From Candidatus Rickettsiella viridis (GTDB lineage: Bacteria; Pseudomonadota; Gammaproteobacteria; Diplorickettsiales; Diplorickettsiaceae): a stretch of DNA of 64,000 nt. Shown here one piece after another: positions 54,309 through 64,000 of this stretch (its first letter is position 1; each line of letters begins with the position of its first letter). The notes beneath the pieces are model-generated. The model saw nothing but the letters and a program-made list of their open reading frames with translations, had not been told where the DNA came from and made no database searches. The translations under genes were made by a program, and so were the position numbers. The DNA lies in contig NZ_AP018005.1 of assembly GCF_003966755.1 (NCBI RefSeq), positions 806,001 to 870,000 of the forward strand. The letters are read 5' to 3'.

Positions 54309-55778
54309 TTAAAAAACGGGATGAGTAATCGTCATAAATGACGCTTTTGTCAGCCATATCAATTGGCTGGGAAATAAGCCAAAAACGAGTAATAGTATAG
54401 CATTAATACTGAGCGCAAGGTAGGTATCTTGTGCGATTTGCAGGGGGAGCAAGGTGGGCTCTGGCTCCTCAAAATACATGACTTTTACCACATAAAGGTA
54501 GTAATAGGACCCAATAATAGCAAAAATGATAGCCAATGTGGCTAACCACAGCTGATGAGCCTCTATGAGGGCTTGCAATATACCCATCTTGGCAAAAAAG
54601 CCGGCGGTAGGCGGAATACCGGCCATAGAAAACATAATAATCAGCATCAAAAAGGCTAGCCATGGGCTACGGGCATTTAAGCCTCGCAAATCGTTCACAT
54701 TTTCAACCTCATGGCCCGATTTACTGACGACAATTAGAATACCAAAGGCTGCTACGGCCATTAATCCATACATGAGCACATAAAATAAACTCATGGCATA
54801 GCCAAACGCCGTACCTGCCACTAAGCCTAATAAGGTATAGCCAATATGCGCGATCGCCGAATAGGCCAACATCCGTTTGAGATTGGTTTGCACAATAGCA
54901 ACCAGATTGCCTAGGCCAAACGAGAAAAATGCAATAATCGCCAATAGCGGTTGCCAATGGTCATGCAGCATAGGCAATGCATCGACCAGTAGCCGTATCG
55001 CCATCGCCAAACCAGCTACTTTAGGCGCCGCACCCACAAAGAGTGTGACGGCCGTCGGTGCACCTTGATACACATCAGGCACCCATAATTGAAAAGGAAC
55101 CGCCCCTAATTTAAAGGCAATCCCCGCCACAATGAAGATAAGCCCTATCGCTAAAATAATGGGTGATTGTGTACTATGCAGTAAGGCTTGATTAATGTCG
55201 GGAATAATAAGCGAATGGGTGGCACCATAAATCAGCGAAAGACCATATAAAAATAAACCGGCCGCTAATGCGCCTAAGATAAAATATTTCATCGCGGCTT
55301 CTGCGCTATTCGAACAACCGCGTTGCAAAGCAACTAAGGCATAAAGCGGGAAGGATAAAAGTTCTAAACCTAAATAAAGTGTTAACAAACTATTCGCTGA
55401 GGTTAAAATCAGCATGCCTAGAATAGAAAATAAACCCAACAAATAGAATTCACCCGGGTTAATGGGTTTTTTCTTAATCGAATCATGCACATAAATAAAA
55501 GAAAAAATGCTAAGAATCAACAAGCTGAATTTAATCACATACGCGACGGAATCCCAGATAAAATGTTGATTAAAAATAACTTGTGACGGTATGGTATGCG
55601 CACGAAAAACTAAAAATAAAGTCAGCAGTAAAGTTAACTGTGTGGCCATATATGTCACGTCGCCCTGCTTTTGTTTAACAAAAAGCTCTATGAGCAAAAC
55701 GATACAAATCATTGCTAATAAAGCAATTTCAGGCAATGCAGGAAAGTTTAAGAGTGTTGTAAGTGTTAGCATCATCAT
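54309..55778 (-). CDS. nuoN: NADH-quinone oxidoreductase subunit N
   Basis: 489-aa antiporter-like subunit of respiratory complex I, about 14 spans. LYLGLELLSFPLYALVALQR, KYFILGALAAGLFLYGLSLI, VPDVYQGAPTAVTLFVGAAP and MLAYSAIAHIGYTLLG carry the family's conserved Glu, Lys and His of the proton path. It overlaps nuoM by 4 bp and is the last gene of the nuo operon. Confidence 0.97.
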   Translation of the reverse strand: MMMLTLTTLLNFPALPEIALLAMICIVLLIELFVKQKQGDVTYMATQLTLLLTLFLVFRAHTIPSQVIFNQHFIWDSVAYVIKFSLLILSIFSFIYVHDSIKKKPINPGEFYLLGLFSILGMLILTSANSLLTLYLGLELLSFPLYALVALQRGCSNSAEAAMKYFILGALAAGLFLYGLSLIYGATHSLIIPDINQALLHSTQSPIILAIGLIFIVAGIAFKLGAVPFQLWVPDVYQGAPTAVTLFVGAAPKVAGLAMAIRLLVDALPMLHDHWQPLLAIIAFFSFGLGNLVAIVQTNLKRMLAYSAIAHIGYTLLGLVAGTAFGYAMSLFYVLMYGLMAVAAFGILIVVSKSGHEVENVNDLRGLNARSPWLAFLMLIIMFSMAGIPPTAGFFAKMGILQALIEAHQLWLATLAIIFAIIGSYYYLYVVKVMYFEEPEPTLLPLQIAQDTYLALSINAILLLVFGLFPSQLIWLTKASFMTITHPVF

Positions 55779-57328
55779 AATTTAGTTTGCAAACTCAACT
55801 GCAAAATTGAGTCTATAGAAGTATGCATCATGGTTAATAAGGGCGATGGATAGACTCCAATAAAAATAATGGCGAACGCTAATAAAATAAAAACTACTTT
55901 TTCAAAGCCCTGAATATCCGTGCCGGTCTCTATTAAAGGATTCGTCACTTCGCCTAAAAATACCCGCTTATACATATATAATGTATAAGCAGCACTGAGA
56001 ATCAAGGTCGTTGCAGCAACCACCGTAATCCAAAAACTGGCCTGCATCGCGCTCATAATAATCATAAACTCGCCTACAAAGCCGGACGTACCCGGAAGCC
56101 CCACATTCGACATCGCGAACAATAGAAAAAAGGCGGTTAATAACGGCATACGAAATGCTAAGCCACCGTAATCTTTAATCTGCCGGCTATGGAAACGATG
56201 CGCTAACATACCCACTGCTAAAAACATGGCGCCTGAACTAAAGGCATGTGAAATCATCTGCACCATCGCACCTTCTAAACTCATATAAGCCATCGAGGTG
56301 TTTTGGCTATGTTTCATGATGACAAACACCATAAAACAACCCAATACTACAAAACCCATATGCGCAATCGAGGAATAAGCAATTAAACGCTTCATATCAA
56401 CTTGCGCTAAAGCAACCATGCCGATGTAAACAATGGCAATTAATGCCTGCACAATCATCACCATATCAAGATAATGACTGGCATCAGGAACAATCGGTAA
56501 ACTAAAACGCAGAAAACCATAACCACCGAGCTTTAACATTAATGCCGCCAATACCACAGAACCGCCCGCTGGCGCTTCGGTATGTGCATCAGGAAGCCAA
56601 GTATGCAATGGCCACATCGGAATTTTGACGGCAAATGCAATTAAGAACGCAAGAAAAATCCATATTTGTTCGCTCATCGTCAATTTAAGCGGATAAAAAC
56701 CAGCAATATAAAAATCATGTGTAGGATTTTTAAAGCCTAAATAAAGTAAGGCGATCAACATCAAGGCTGATCCCAAAAAGGTATATAAGAAAAACTTAAT
56801 CGAGGCATAAGAACGATTGGCACTTCCCCACACACCAATACTCAGATACATCGGTATCAGCATCGCTTCCCAAAACACATAAAATAAAATCGAATCAGTT
56901 GCGGCAAAGGTACCCACCATCATGGATTGCATGATTAAAAAAGCCGCCATGTATTGCGCTACACGCAATTCAATACTGCGCCAAGCGGCTAGCACCACCA
57001 GCAAGGTCGTAAAAACAGTTAGTAAAATCAGCGGTAAGGAAATGCCATCCACGCCTAAGGCATAATTAACGTTAAAAGCGGTAATCCACGGTACATTTTC
57101 TTGAAATTGCATACTACTCAATGCCGGATTAAATCCTAGATAAAGCGGTATACATAAACCAATGGAAATCAATGAGGTAATTAAAGCCACCACGCGCGCA
57201 CGATTAGGATAGGTATCGCCCTTCACTGCTACCACACTGACCGCACCCAGAATAGGTAACCAAATCAGCAAACTTAATAAATGGTGTTGGAATAAACTAT
57301 GAAAATGTTCGATTAAAGTTGTAAACAT
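55775..57328 (-). CDS. nuoM: NADH-quinone oxidoreductase subunit M
   Basis: 517-aa complex I antiporter-like subunit (E. coli 509). FYVFWEAMLIPMYLSIGVWG, WLPDAHTEAPAGGSVVLAAL and LIAYSSIAHMGFVVLG are the proton-channel signatures. It follows nuoL by 21 bp and overlaps nuoN. Confidence 0.97.
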   Translation of the reverse strand: MFTTLIEHFHSLFQHHLLSLLIWLPILGAVSVVAVKGDTYPNRARVVALITSLISIGLCIPLYLGFNPALSSMQFQENVPWITAFNVNYALGVDGISLPLILLTVFTTLLVVLAAWRSIELRVAQYMAAFLIMQSMMVGTFAATDSILFYVFWEAMLIPMYLSIGVWGSANRSYASIKFFLYTFLGSALMLIALLYLGFKNPTHDFYIAGFYPLKLTMSEQIWIFLAFLIAFAVKIPMWPLHTWLPDAHTEAPAGGSVVLAALMLKLGGYGFLRFSLPIVPDASHYLDMVMIVQALIAIVYIGMVALAQVDMKRLIAYSSIAHMGFVVLGCFMVFVIMKHSQNTSMAYMSLEGAMVQMISHAFSSGAMFLAVGMLAHRFHSRQIKDYGGLAFRMPLLTAFFLLFAMSNVGLPGTSGFVGEFMIIMSAMQASFWITVVAATTLILSAAYTLYMYKRVFLGEVTNPLIETGTDIQGFEKVVFILLAFAIIFIGVYPSPLLTMMHTSIDSILQLSLQTKL

Positions 57329-57349
57329 GTTTACACGGTTAAAATGAAT

Positions 57350-59290
57350 TTATAATGCAAAAATTAATAAAAATATCACGATGCCTGCGATCATCACCCA
57401 GCTATATTGATAAAGATAACCCGATTGTAAGTGCCGCAATACACTAGATAGCCAACTAATACGTCTCCCTGCTCCATTCACTAGATAATGATCTAATAAA
57501 TTGGCATCCCCTCTAAAAAATAATTTAGCTAAACGGCGCCCACCATCTGCAAACACGGTTTGGTTAAACTCATCAAATCCATATTTACGCACCAGCAGTT
57601 GATAAAGCCATACAAAACGTTTTTTAAGCTTATCGGGTAAAGTAGGGATACGACTATAACATAGCCATGCGATGGCAATACCGACTAAGGCAAACAGCAG
57701 CGCTAAATGATCAATCAGAAATGCTTTCATGGCAAACGGTTCTAATGGAATAATCTGTTTATGTTCAGGCAATACAAACAAGATAGAACTTAAAAATCCA
57801 TGTGCCTTTAAAAACGGACCCGCTAATAGATAACCGGCTAGCAGTGAAGGGATTGCTAAGGCAATCAACGCAATTTTCACCACGCCCGGCGACTCATGAA
57901 TATGTTTTCGTTGTTCTGCGCTAAAACGCTCGTTGGTATGAAAAACCATGAAAAAAGCACGAAACGTATAAAGTGCCGTTACAAAAGCACCGATTAACAC
58001 ACAATAATAAGCATACGGTGCAGCGGATAAATGTGACAAATGTACCGCCTCAATGATGGCGTCTTTTGAATAATAACCTGCAAAAGGTGGGACGGCGGTT
58101 AAAGCCAATGCACCGATTAAAAAAGTGCTGTAGGTAATGGGCATAAACTTGCGTAAACCACCCATTTTTCGCATATCTTGTTCGTGGTGCATCGCAAGAA
58201 TGACGGAACCGGCAGCCAAAAATAATAAAGCTTTAAAGAAAGCATGTGTCACTAAATGAAAAATACCGGCAGCATAAGCAGAAGCACCTAAGGCGACCAT
58301 CATGTAACCTAACTGTGACAACGTGGAGTAAGCAATCACGCGCTTAATGTCATTTTGTACGATCGCAATCAAACCCATAAATAAAGCGGTTGAAGCGCCT
58401 AACACTAAAATAACATTCAACACGGTGGTGGAATATTCATATAACGGCGAAAGGCGTGCGACCAAGTAAACCCCGGCGGTTACCATGGTGGCCGCATGGA
58501 TTAAGGCTGAAATGGGTGTTGGACCTTCCATGGACTCAGGTAACCACACATGTAAAGGCATCTGCGCCGATTTACCCATCGCGCCAATAAATAATAAGAA
58601 ACAAATTAAGCTAGTGACCGAACATTGTGTACCCGGAAAAATACTTAAGGTAGCGTGTTGTATGGCCGGTACTGCATGAAACACGGCCAGATAATCTAAA
58701 CGTCCAAAATAATTAAACAGTAATGCAATACCGAGTAAAAATCCAAAATCACCGATTCGATTCACTAGAAACGCTTTAAAACTACCGGCATTAGCGGATT
58801 CTTTCTTAAACCAAAATCCAATTAACAAATAAGAAACTAAACCAACCGCTTCCCAACCAAAATAAAGTTGCAAAAAGTTATTCGCACTCACCAGCATTAA
58901 CATCGCAAAGGTAAACGCCGACATATAGCTAAAAAAGCGCTTATAACCCGGATCACCGGCCATATAGGCAATACTATAAATATGCACCAGCAAAGAAACA
59001 AAGGTTACAATCAGGAACATCACGCCGGTTAAAGGATCGACGAGAAAACCGATATCAAAACGAAACCGACCGGTTAAACCCCAAATATAGAGGTTATGAT
59101 CCTGAACACCGATATGCTGTACAAACAAAAGATAAGCAAAGTAAAGCGATATGGCAAATGCGACGGCAACACCCGCGATAGTCACGGTATGCGCGACCTG
59201 GTTACTAATCCTTTTACCGCCTAAACCCGCAATCAACGCACCAAACAGGGGAAATAAAACCAGTAGAACATTTAATAATTGAACATTCAT
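57350..59290 (-). CDS. nuoL: NADH-quinone oxidoreductase subunit L
   Basis: 646-aa antiporter-like subunit with about 15 spans and a long C-terminal lateral helix region. QLYFGWEAVGLVSYLLIGFW, HVWLPESMEGPTPISALIHA, VIAYSTLSQLGYMMVALG and YYSKDAIIEA are diagnostic. Slightly longer than E. coli NuoL (613). Between nuoK (6 bp) and nuoM. Confidence 0.97.
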   Translation of the reverse strand: MNVQLLNVLLVLFPLFGALIAGLGGKRISNQVAHTVTIAGVAVAFAISLYFAYLLFVQHIGVQDHNLYIWGLTGRFRFDIGFLVDPLTGVMFLIVTFVSLLVHIYSIAYMAGDPGYKRFFSYMSAFTFAMLMLVSANNFLQLYFGWEAVGLVSYLLIGFWFKKESANAGSFKAFLVNRIGDFGFLLGIALLFNYFGRLDYLAVFHAVPAIQHATLSIFPGTQCSVTSLICFLLFIGAMGKSAQMPLHVWLPESMEGPTPISALIHAATMVTAGVYLVARLSPLYEYSTTVLNVILVLGASTALFMGLIAIVQNDIKRVIAYSTLSQLGYMMVALGASAYAAGIFHLVTHAFFKALLFLAAGSVILAMHHEQDMRKMGGLRKFMPITYSTFLIGALALTAVPPFAGYYSKDAIIEAVHLSHLSAAPYAYYCVLIGAFVTALYTFRAFFMVFHTNERFSAEQRKHIHESPGVVKIALIALAIPSLLAGYLLAGPFLKAHGFLSSILFVLPEHKQIIPLEPFAMKAFLIDHLALLFALVGIAIAWLCYSRIPTLPDKLKKRFVWLYQLLVRKYGFDEFNQTVFADGGRRLAKLFFRGDANLLDHYLVNGAGRRISWLSSVLRHLQSGYLYQYSWVMIAGIVIFLLIFAL

Positions 59291-59296
59291 ACGGCA

Positions 59297-59602
59297 CTAA
59301 CCCTTTAAACGATTTAAGACATCGATTTCAATACTATGCCGGCTACGGAATAAAACAATTAAAATCGCTAAACCGATAGCCGCTTCCACCGCGGCAACTG
59401 CCAAAATAAAAAATACAAAAATCTGACCCGCTAAATCCTGAAAATAATGCGAAAAGGCAACAAAATTAATATTAACTGCTAAGAGTAATAACTCCACACA
59501 CATCAATAAAATGAGTACGTTTTTGCGGTTAATCACCAGACCCAATAAACCTAAGCTAAAAATAATAGCGCCCAGTATTAAATAATAATTCAGTGGAATC
59601 AT
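59297..59602 (-). CDS. nuoK: NADH-quinone oxidoreductase subunit K
   Basis: 101-aa subunit with three spans. The conserved glutamates lie in [20 protein letters not shown] and [20 protein letters not shown]. Overlaps nuoJ by 4 bp. Confidence 0.97.
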   Translation of the reverse strand: MIPLNYYLILGAIIFSLGLLGLVINRKNVLILLMCVELLLLAVNINFVAFSHYFQDLAGQIFVFFILAVAAVEAAIGLAILIVLFRSRHSIEIDVLNRLKG

Positions 59603-60198
59603 CTTTTTTTATTTGGCTCCATTTTAATAATACGCACCCTATGCGCCGCTTTTACGTTGAACTGCTTTTCAGGCGGTATGGTTTTATTAAAGCGTTTTTC
59701 TTTAGTACTTAATGCAATACTGGCAATAATAGCCACTAATAATAAAACACCGACGATTTCAAAGGGATAAGCATATTCTGTATACAAAATATTGCCTAAT
59801 GCCTGCGTATTACTCACCTCAGCGGCTTGAGAAATTAAGGTATGCGCTGTCACAACAGGGAACAAGGCGTAAATAAGAATCGCCAGTAATACCGCGACGG
59901 TAATCACCGCATACGGAAGGTAGCTAACAAAACCACGTTGTTTTTCAGTGGCATCAATGTTTAACATCATGATGACAAATAAAAACAAGGTCATGACCGC
60001 GCCCACATAGACTAAAATTAACACTAAGCCTAAAAACTCCGCTTCTAATAAAATCCATAAAGCCGCCGCCGCAAAAAAAGCTAACACTAAAAATAAAGCC
60101 GATCGTACCGGATTACGTGCAATCACGGTCATGAATGCCGCCGCAATTAATAGCGCCGCAAATAAAAAGAAAGCACATTGTTGAATCGGAATTATCAT
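59599..60198 (-). CDS. nuoJ: NADH-quinone oxidoreductase subunit J
   Basis: 199-aa subunit with five spans. [20 protein letters not shown] and [17 protein letters not shown] are family signatures. The C-terminus ([20 protein letters not shown]) is basic and cytoplasmic. It is separated from nuoI by 184 bp of palindromic repeats, the only sizeable gap in the operon. Confidence 0.96.
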   Translation of the reverse strand: MIIPIQQCAFFLFAALLIAAAFMTVIARNPVRSALFLVLAFFAAAALWILLEAEFLGLVLILVYVGAVMTLFLFVIMMLNIDATEKQRGFVSYLPYAVITVAVLLAILIYALFPVVTAHTLISQAAEVSNTQALGNILYTEYAYPFEIVGVLLLVAIIASIALSTKEKRFNKTIPPEKQFNVKAAHRVRIIKMEPNKKR

Positions 60199-60206
60199 CT
60201 CTTTCG

Positions 60207-60378
60207 TCCGTCGTCCTGCGGCTTGACCGCAGGACCTATCATTGTTAAATAAATATTTTTACAAAACTCATCAAATACTCTTTTTCCTCGTCTGGATCCC
60301 GCGGTCAAGCCGCGGGACGACGTCCTTGGGTAAGTATTCAATCCTTTGGTCAAACCAGAGGACAGCGGCCGGGACGAT
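60207..60378. repeat. Palindromic intergenic repeat, family 2, inside the nuo operon
   Basis: GTCGTCCTGCGGCTTGACCG, GGATCCCGCGGTCAAGCCGC, GGGACGACGTCC and a half unit CAGAGGACAGCGGCCGGGAC. Two or three hairpins lie between nuoI and nuoJ and may lower or balance downstream expression. Confidence 0.88.
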
Positions 60379-60382
60379 GCGT

Positions 60383-60880
60383 TTAACGATAAGGTGCATC
60401 TTCTTTTCGCTCCTCAGCTATCTGCTTCTCATAACGATCGCCAATCGCTAATAGTTTTTCCTTGGTCATAATCTGTTCGCCACGATTTTCAAAGTGATAA
60501 TGCGGAATATTGGTTTCCACAATCGCATCTACCGGGCAAGATTCTTCACAAAACCCACAATAAATACACTTAAACAAGTCAATTTCATACAGTGATGTTC
60601 GACGTGAACCATCGTCACGTGGTTTCGCTTCAATCGTAATCGCTAACGCAGGACACACCGCTTCACACAATTTGCAAGCAATACAACGCTCTTCACCATT
60701 CGGATAACGACGTAAGGCATGCAAACCACGAAACCTAACCGAACGTGGCGTTTCTTCTTCCGGAAACTGGATAGTCACTTTTTTCTTAAAAAAGTGTCGG
60801 CCGGTTACGCTTAAGCCTTTAAAAAGTTCCCACAGTGTATAGGCTTTGATAAGTTGTAACGTTCTTTTCAGCATATTCAT
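60383..60880 (-). CDS. nuoI: NADH-quinone oxidoreductase subunit I
   Basis: 165-aa peripheral-arm subunit that carries two 4Fe-4S clusters: [12 protein letters not shown] and [32 protein letters not shown] and ECIYCGFC-type spacing match the family. It overlaps nuoH by 4 bp. Confidence 0.97.
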   Translation of the reverse strand: MNMLKRTLQLIKAYTLWELFKGLSVTGRHFFKKKVTIQFPEEETPRSVRFRGLHALRRYPNGEERCIACKLCEAVCPALAITIEAKPRDDGSRRTSLYEIDLFKCIYCGFCEESCPVDAIVETNIPHYHFENRGEQIMTKEKLLAIGDRYEKQIAEERKEDAPYR

Positions 60881-61914
60881 GAGCTAAACCAAGGCGCGAG
60901 TTTAAATTGTACTGCAAATGCAACCACTGTTATCCAAAGCAAGGTAACAGGAATTAAAATCTTCCAGCCTAAACGCATTAATTGATCGTAGCGATAGCGT
61001 GGAAAGGTGGCACGTGACCAAATGAAGAGCCACAAAAAAACCGCCATTTTTAAAAACAACCAGATGATACCAGGAACCCATAAAAATGTTTTATCTAAAA
61101 CAGGAATTCCTTGAAACGGTGATAACCAACCCCCTAAAAAAAGTAAGGATGCAATCGCCGCAATTAAAATCATATTCATATATTCGGCGAGAAAGAATAA
61201 TGCAAACGCAATGCCTGAATATTCCACGTGAAAACCTGCCACGATTTCTGATTCACCTTCGGCTAAATCAAAAGGTGCACGATTCGTTTCTGCAATACCG
61301 GAAATCCAATAGGTAATAAACAAAGGTAACAACGGTAACCAAAACCAATGCCAAAGCCCGCCGTCTTGTTTTATCACGATATCATGCAAATTCATGCTAC
61401 CGGCGGCTAATAACACACCCACAAACGCGAATCCCATCGCAATTTCATATGAAATCGTTTGTGCAGCGGCACGTAATGCACCGAGTAAGGCATATTTTGA
61501 ATTGGTGGCCCAACCGGCAATCAGAATACCGTAAACACCTAATGAGGTGATGGCAAAAAGATACAGTACACCGGCATTAATTTGCGTTAAGGCTAAACCT
61601 TCGCTAAATGGGATCACCGCCCAAGCGGCTAACGCCGGCGCAATCGTTACAATCGGCGCGATAATAAATAAATAACGATTAGAAGCAGACGGAACAATAA
61701 TTTCTTTAGTAATTAACTTAACCACGTCGGCAATGGGTTGCAAAATTCCCAGTGGCCCTACCCGATTAGGTCCAATTCGAGCCTGAATGTAACCAATACC
61801 TTTACGTTCTGCTAAGGTTAGATACGCTACCGTCAATAGTAACGGGATCGTAATAATAACGATCTTAATAATGATCCAAAGTAATAAAAGTAAATCATTC
61901 AGCATAGATTTCAA
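60877..61914 (-). CDS. nuoH: NADH-quinone oxidoreductase subunit H
   Basis: 345-aa membrane subunit at the quinone site, eight spans. [40 protein letters not shown] and [19 protein letters not shown] are conserved quinone-pocket and loop motifs. It overlaps nuoG by 20 bp. Confidence 0.98.
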   Translation of the reverse strand: MKSMLNDLLLLLWIIIKIVIITIPLLLTVAYLTLAERKGIGYIQARIGPNRVGPLGILQPIADVVKLITKEIIVPSASNRYLFIIAPIVTIAPALAAWAVIPFSEGLALTQINAGVLYLFAITSLGVYGILIAGWATNSKYALLGALRAAAQTISYEIAMGFAFVGVLLAAGSMNLHDIVIKQDGGLWHWFWLPLLPLFITYWISGIAETNRAPFDLAEGESEIVAGFHVEYSGIAFALFFLAEYMNMILIAAIASLLFLGGWLSPFQGIPVLDKTFLWVPGIIWLFLKMAVFLWLFIWSRATFPRYRYDQLMRLGWKILIPVTLLWITVVAFAVQFKLAPWFSS

Positions 61915-64000
61915 CCGCTACAAAAGATTCACCCAAGCTTGCTGTCTCGTCACAACCCGCGGGAATCCACACACAGTCATTAGGAAGACGTTCATCAATT
62001 AGCACCGCTAAACTTGCCTGCCCGGTGCCTTGTTTAACCTGTACCATTTGACCTTCTTTAAGCTGTAATACCTTGGCTAACTGTGTGTTCATCGCCACGC
62101 CCACGCGATCATTACCGGCAGCGGCTTGTAGTGCGGGTGAACGACGCACTAAACTATCTACACGATACAATGGCCATTCGGTAATTCGTGTAATACTCTT
62201 CGCACTTGAATTTTTTGCTGCGTTCCCGCTCAATTCGCAATCCTCATGTATATTAATACACTCCGGTTGCTTCATTTTCGCGGCGCCTTGCCAAAAATCC
62301 AATTGCTGTGAGTATCCCTTCGAGGAAAACTGTTCTTTTAAAGCCGGGCGCAATTCAGCGCGAATAAAATCATGCGTGGCCTGATTAAAATCCGCTAACC
62401 CGGCTAAGTTACCTAGTGTTTGCAAAATTTCCCAAGCCGGTTTTGCTTGACCTAAAGGTGGTATAGCCGGCGCAAAATCTTGCCATTCGCCCGCCACATT
62501 CACAAAACTACCACTCATTTCTGCAAAGCTGGTCATCGGTAAGATGATATGTGCATGCTCTAGTAAATAGTTTGATTTATAAGGCGATAACGCAACCACC
62601 CAATCGGCTTGTCGTAATGCTTTGACGGCCTGATTCGGATTAGCGCAATCTAAAGAGGGTTCAATGTTGAGGAGTAAATAGGCTTTTAATGCTGAATTAA
62701 ACATTTCATGCGCGGATAACCCCGGCTTAGCCACCGCAACACCGCCAGGTAATCGATGCGGCACGGCGCCCGCCAACCAAGCACCGGCACTATTCGCACC
62801 TTCTGTCATCACCACACAACGTACTGTATCACTATGTTCAGCAATCCATTCACAAAGTTGTGTAATTGTCGCCGCTTGTGGATGATTTTGCGCAATTGCA
62901 CCTAAAATAATGACAGATCTTTTAGATTTTAGTTTTTCAGCTAATTTCTTTTGCGCTGAAGTGATCGGAATATCCGCCCATGGTGCAGGCACTGCATCAC
63001 TATTTAAGGCTTTTGCAATACCGGCCAAAACAAACGGCAATTCTTGCGGCGGAATAATAATTTTTTCATTTAATTGAAAAGGAAATTCAATATCTAAACA
63101 ATTAATGCTGGCTATTTTAGTGCCCGCTAATTGGGCTTTGCGTAATCGATTTGATGCTAAGGGTTGTTCACGTCGAATATTCGATCCAACTAATAAAATA
63201 AATTCTTGTTGTTCGAGTTCCGCTAAATTTATTCCTGGCGGAAAAAGTGCGATCTGATCTTGATGGCGACTATCCGTTTGATGTAAACGGTGATCAATAT
63301 TTTGCGATCCAAAACCGCGCCATAGTTTCTGTAACAGATAAAGCTCTTCCGTAGTGCTGCTCGGCGACGCTAACGCACCCAATGCGGCCGCCCCATCTTT
63401 TTCTAAGACCGCTTGAAATCCGTGTATTACTTTTTCTAAAGCTGTTTCCCAATCCAGGATAAACCATTGTCCATCCTCTTTAATATACGGTTTAGTAAGA
63501 CGATCCGCAGTATGAATACCTAAATAACTATAACGATCTCTATCTGAAGCCCAAGTTTCATTAATATTTTCATTTTCTCGTGGCACCGCACGCATGACTT
63601 CTTCTCGGCGCGTATGCAAATAAATGTTTGAACCTAAACAATCATGCGGTGCAATAGACGGTGACTGTTGTAATTCCCACGCACGCGCACTAAAACGAAA
63701 TGGCTTTGAGGTTAATGCACCGACCGGACACAGATCGATAATATTACCCGACAATTCAGATTCTACGCTGTGTTCGATATAAGTACCGATCTGAAGATTT
63801 TCACCCCGATTCAGCGTGCCTAATTCTTTAAGTCCTGCAATTTCCTGACCAAAACGCACACAACGCGTACACTGAATACAACGCGTCATTTCTGTTGAAA
63901 TTAAACTACCTAAATTATCGTCTTTTACCGAACGTTTACCTTCCGTAAAACGTGAGACAGCTTGTCCATAACCTAAGGATAAATCTTGTAATTCACACTC
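61895..64000 (-). CDS. nuoG: NADH-quinone oxidoreductase subunit G (5' end beyond window), with in-frame repeat insertion
   Basis: Partial: 701 residues are visible, and the frame stays open to the window edge, where the N-terminal 2Fe-2S domain must lie outside. The first visible part ([13 protein letters not shown]) leads to the 4Fe-4S motif [20 protein letters not shown] and then [13 protein letters not shown]. The molybdopterin-oxidoreductase-like domain ([53 protein letters not shown]) follows. Near the C-terminus about 40 residues ([14 protein letters not shown] ... [14 protein letters not shown]) come from the mobile element at 62193-62314; native text resumes at [20 protein letters not shown]. 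The insertion keeps frame. Confidence 0.96.
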   Translation of the reverse strand, partial: ECELQDLSLGYGQAVSRFTEGKRSVKDDNLGSLISTEMTRCIQCTRCVRFGQEIAGLKELGTLNRGENLQIGTYIEHSVESELSGNIIDLCPVGALTSKPFRFSARAWELQQSPSIAPHDCLGSNIYLHTRREEVMRAVPRENENINETWASDRDRYSYLGIHTADRLTKPYIKEDGQWFILDWETALEKVIHGFQAVLEKDGAAALGALASPSSTTEELYLLQKLWRGFGSQNIDHRLHQTDSRHQDQIALFPPGINLAELEQQEFILLVGSNIRREQPLASNRLRKAQLAGTKIASINCLDIEFPFQLNEKIIIPPQELPFVLAGIAKALNSDAVPAPWADIPITSAQKKLAEKLKSKRSVIILGAIAQNHPQAATITQLCEWIAEHSDTVRCVVMTEGANSAGAWLAGAVPHRLPGGVAVAKPGLSAHEMFNSALKAYLLLNIEPSLDCANPNQAVKALRQADWVVALSPYKSNYLLEHAHIILPMTSFAEMSGSFVNVAGEWQDFAPAIPPLGQAKPAWEILQTLGNLAGLADFNQATHDFIRAELRPALKEQFSSKGYSQQLDFWQGAAKMKQPECINIHEDCELSGNAAKNSSAKSITRITEWPLYRVDSLVRRSPALQAAAGNDRVGVAMNTQLAKVLQLKEGQMVQVKQGTGQASLAVLIDERLPNDCVWIPAGCDETASLGESFVAVEIYAE
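62193..62314 (-). mobile_element. MITE-like coding repeat inserted in frame in nuoG
   Basis: 122 bp bounded by TACTC (62193-62197) and GAGTA (62310-62314). If TA is the duplicated target, the net insertion is 120 bp = 40 codons and the coding frame is kept. The internal order matches the folC and MFS copies: CAGCAAT, GGATTTTTGGCAAGGCGCC, GAAGCAACCGGAGTGTATTA, then [18 protein letters not shown]. Here the ATG site reads ATATAC and is simply translated through. Confidence 0.85.

Noticed and set aside
1..64000. tRNA or rRNA genes
   Set aside because: I saw no cloverleaf-like or rRNA sequence in the intergenic gaps, but a covariance-model scan (for example tRNAscan-SE) would be decisive.

Overview
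The window is a low-GC (by eye about 35-40%), densely coded stretch of a gammaproteobacterial chromosome. The best guess is an intracellular member of the Legionellales, Rickettsiella/Diplorickettsia-like. Reasons: gammaproteobacterial gene order throughout (lapAB-rpsA-cmk, accD-folC-SPOR, yebC-ruvCAB-tolQRAB-pal-cpoB, potABCD, nuoG-N), many isolated effector-like genes (ankyrin, pentapeptide, papain-like, ExoY-like cyclase), several decaying genes and three families of small intergenic repeats. The genus is an inference; no rRNA gene is present to test it.

Layout. 1-4.7 kb is an accessory region: a glutathione S-transferase, an XRE/S24 repressor-like regulator, three small NrdR-type zinc-ribbon proteins (two in an inverted duplication), a broken coiled-coil ORF, a CheY-like receiver and a PAS-LuxR regulator. 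4.7-14.5 kb carries lapB, lapA, rpsA, cmk, a eukaryote-type pyrF, a SPOR protein, folC and accD, interrupted by an unknown 693-aa protein on the other strand. 14.8-23.8 kb holds a papain-like protein, potABCD, two unknown proteins, an ExoY/edema-factor-like nucleotidyl cyclase and truA. 23.9-42.3 kb is the cpoB-pal-tolB / tolA-R-Q / ruvB / ruvA-ruvC / yebC / aspS cluster. Accessory genes split it between tolA and tolB (pentapeptide protein, MFS transporter), between ruvA and ruvB (frameshifted ankyrin gene), and between yebC and aspS (389-aa protein). 42.3-54.3 kb holds a stop-interrupted ankyrin gene, proS, an EVE protein, radC, rpmB-rpmG, a purine permease, lysS, prfB with its programmed frameshift, a fatty-acid desaturase and a BON lipoprotein. 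54.3-64 kb is respiratory complex I, nuoN back to nuoG, with nuoG running off the window.

The most unusual feature is a 120-165 bp MITE-like element with TACTC...GAGTA ends. It sits in frame inside nuoG, and at the 5' ends of folC and the MFS gene it supplies both a Shine-Dalgarno-like GGAG and the ATG start codon. A shorter internally deleted copy is intergenic. It behaves like the Rickettsia palindromic elements that insert into genes, but also acts as a portable translation start. Other highlights are the ExoY-like cyclase with a duplicated first catalytic motif, the eukaryote-type OMP decarboxylase, and the stand-alone NrdR-type zinc ribbons without an ATP cone.

Housekeeping genes cover envelope integrity (Tol-Pal, LapAB, SPOR, DolP-like), translation (S1, L28, L33, AspRS, ProRS, LysRS, RF2), recombination (RuvABC), lipid synthesis (AccD, desaturase), nucleotides (PyrF, Cmk, purine permease), polyamine uptake and NADH oxidation. 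Accessory genes lie mostly at the seams between conserved blocks, commonly next to palindromic repeats.
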